NCBI GenBank assembly: GCA_021820805.1
Contig: JAKADF010000219.1
Location: 1 to 6,224 of the forward strand
Direction: 5' to 3'
Length of the DNA: 6,224 bases
DNA from: Bacillota bacterium
Lineage (GTDB): Bacteria; Bacillota; Bacilli; Alicyclobacillales; Alicyclobacillaceae
Position 1 is the stretch's first letter, and each line of letters opens with the position of its first letter. The notes under the pieces are model-generated. The model did not search any database and was not told the origin of the DNA. It saw nothing but the letters and a program-made list of their open reading frames with translations. This document shows positions 5,970 to 6,224 of this stretch, piece after piece. The position numbers and the translations under genes were made by a program.

Positions 5970-6224
5970 TTACTTAGTTTTGCACTTTTCCAGAAGACCA
6001 CGTTCTTCAAGAAGTGCATACATGGTAGAACCCATCTCAGACGGGGTTGGTGCTACCTTAATACCACATTCGGTCATCTTCTTAATCTTAGATGCTGCTG
6101 TTCCGCTTCCGCCAGAAATAATGGCACCAGCGTGGCCCATACGGCGTCCTGGAGGGGCTGTAGCACCAGCAATAAAGCCAACAACCGGTTTCTTCATATT
6201 GTCACGAATCCATTCAGCAGCTTG
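5970..6224 (-). CDS. sucD: Succinyl-CoA synthetase alpha subunit SucD, C-terminal part
   Basis: SucD and SucC together convert succinyl-CoA to succinate with formation of ATP or GTP in the citric acid cycle. SucD binds CoA and carries the phosphohistidine intermediate. Only the last 84 codons are in the window, and the gene enters from the right edge. It begins [10 protein letters not shown], followed by [18 protein letters not shown]. The [11 protein letters not shown] block then contains the phosphorylated histidine, residue 31 of the fragment, equivalent to His246 of the E. coli subunit. The end LLEKCKTK matches the usual Bacillales C-terminus, where B. subtilis SucD ends in CKTH. TAA at 5970-5972 is followed by the terminator. 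sucC should lie further upstream, outside the window. The visible part is intact. Confidence 0.97.
   Translation of the reverse strand, partial: QAAEWIRDNMKKPVVGFIAGATAPPGRRMGHAGAIISGGSGTAASKIKKMTECGIKVAPTPSEMGSTMYALLEERGLLEKCKTK

Noticed and set aside
1..6224. Mobile element, CRISPR array, tRNA, rRNA or riboswitch
   Set aside because: No direct-repeat arrays, transposase motifs, structured RNA leaders or tRNA-like cloverleafs were seen; intergenic gaps are 11 to about 144 bases and are explained by binding sites, promoters and one terminator.

Overview
The window is a compact stretch of housekeeping chromosome from a Gram-positive bacterium of the order Bacillales. The evidence is gene order, strong AGGAGG-type Shine-Dalgarno sites, and Bacillus-like HslV, TrmFO, TopA and SucD sequences. 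Genus cannot be fixed from the sequence alone. All six genes lie on the minus strand, so transcription runs from high to low coordinates: sucD (3' end only, 5970-6224), dprA (4752-5825), topA (2564-4669), trmFO (1213-2526), hslV (668-1201) and hslU (5' part only, 1-617). There are no RNA genes, mobile elements, CRISPR arrays or gene-free stretches over 300 bases. The longest gap is about 144 bases, between dprA and sucD.

A strong intrinsic terminator (5910-5938) closes the succinyl-CoA synthetase genes. A candidate promoter just after it (5869-5897) would start the dprA-topA-trmFO-hslV-hslU unit. A second candidate promoter (4716-4744) lies in the dprA-topA gap. No terminator is visible from dprA to hslU. 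The trmFO stop codon lies inside the hslV ribosome binding site, so these two genes are probably translationally coupled. The genes cover DNA uptake and recombination (DprA), DNA supercoiling (TopA), tRNA methylation (TrmFO) and ATP-dependent proteolysis (HslV-HslU).

Two points stand out. First, TopA keeps its catalytic tyrosine and nearly all other signature motifs but has lost both aspartates of the TOPRIM DxD motif: Gly82 and Ala84 replace the Mg2+-binding residues in an otherwise textbook enzyme. It should be checked as either an artefact or a real and remarkable change in enzyme chemistry. Second, the xerC/codV recombinase gene found between trmFO and hslV in Bacillus subtilis is absent, and the junction is only 11 bases. 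Smaller oddities are an Asp in the DprA Rossmann motif, an HslV N-terminus that would need processing to expose threonine, a TTG start for topA, and a degenerate third zinc ribbon in TopA. I see no undescribed multi-gene system; the TopA active site is the best candidate for novelty.
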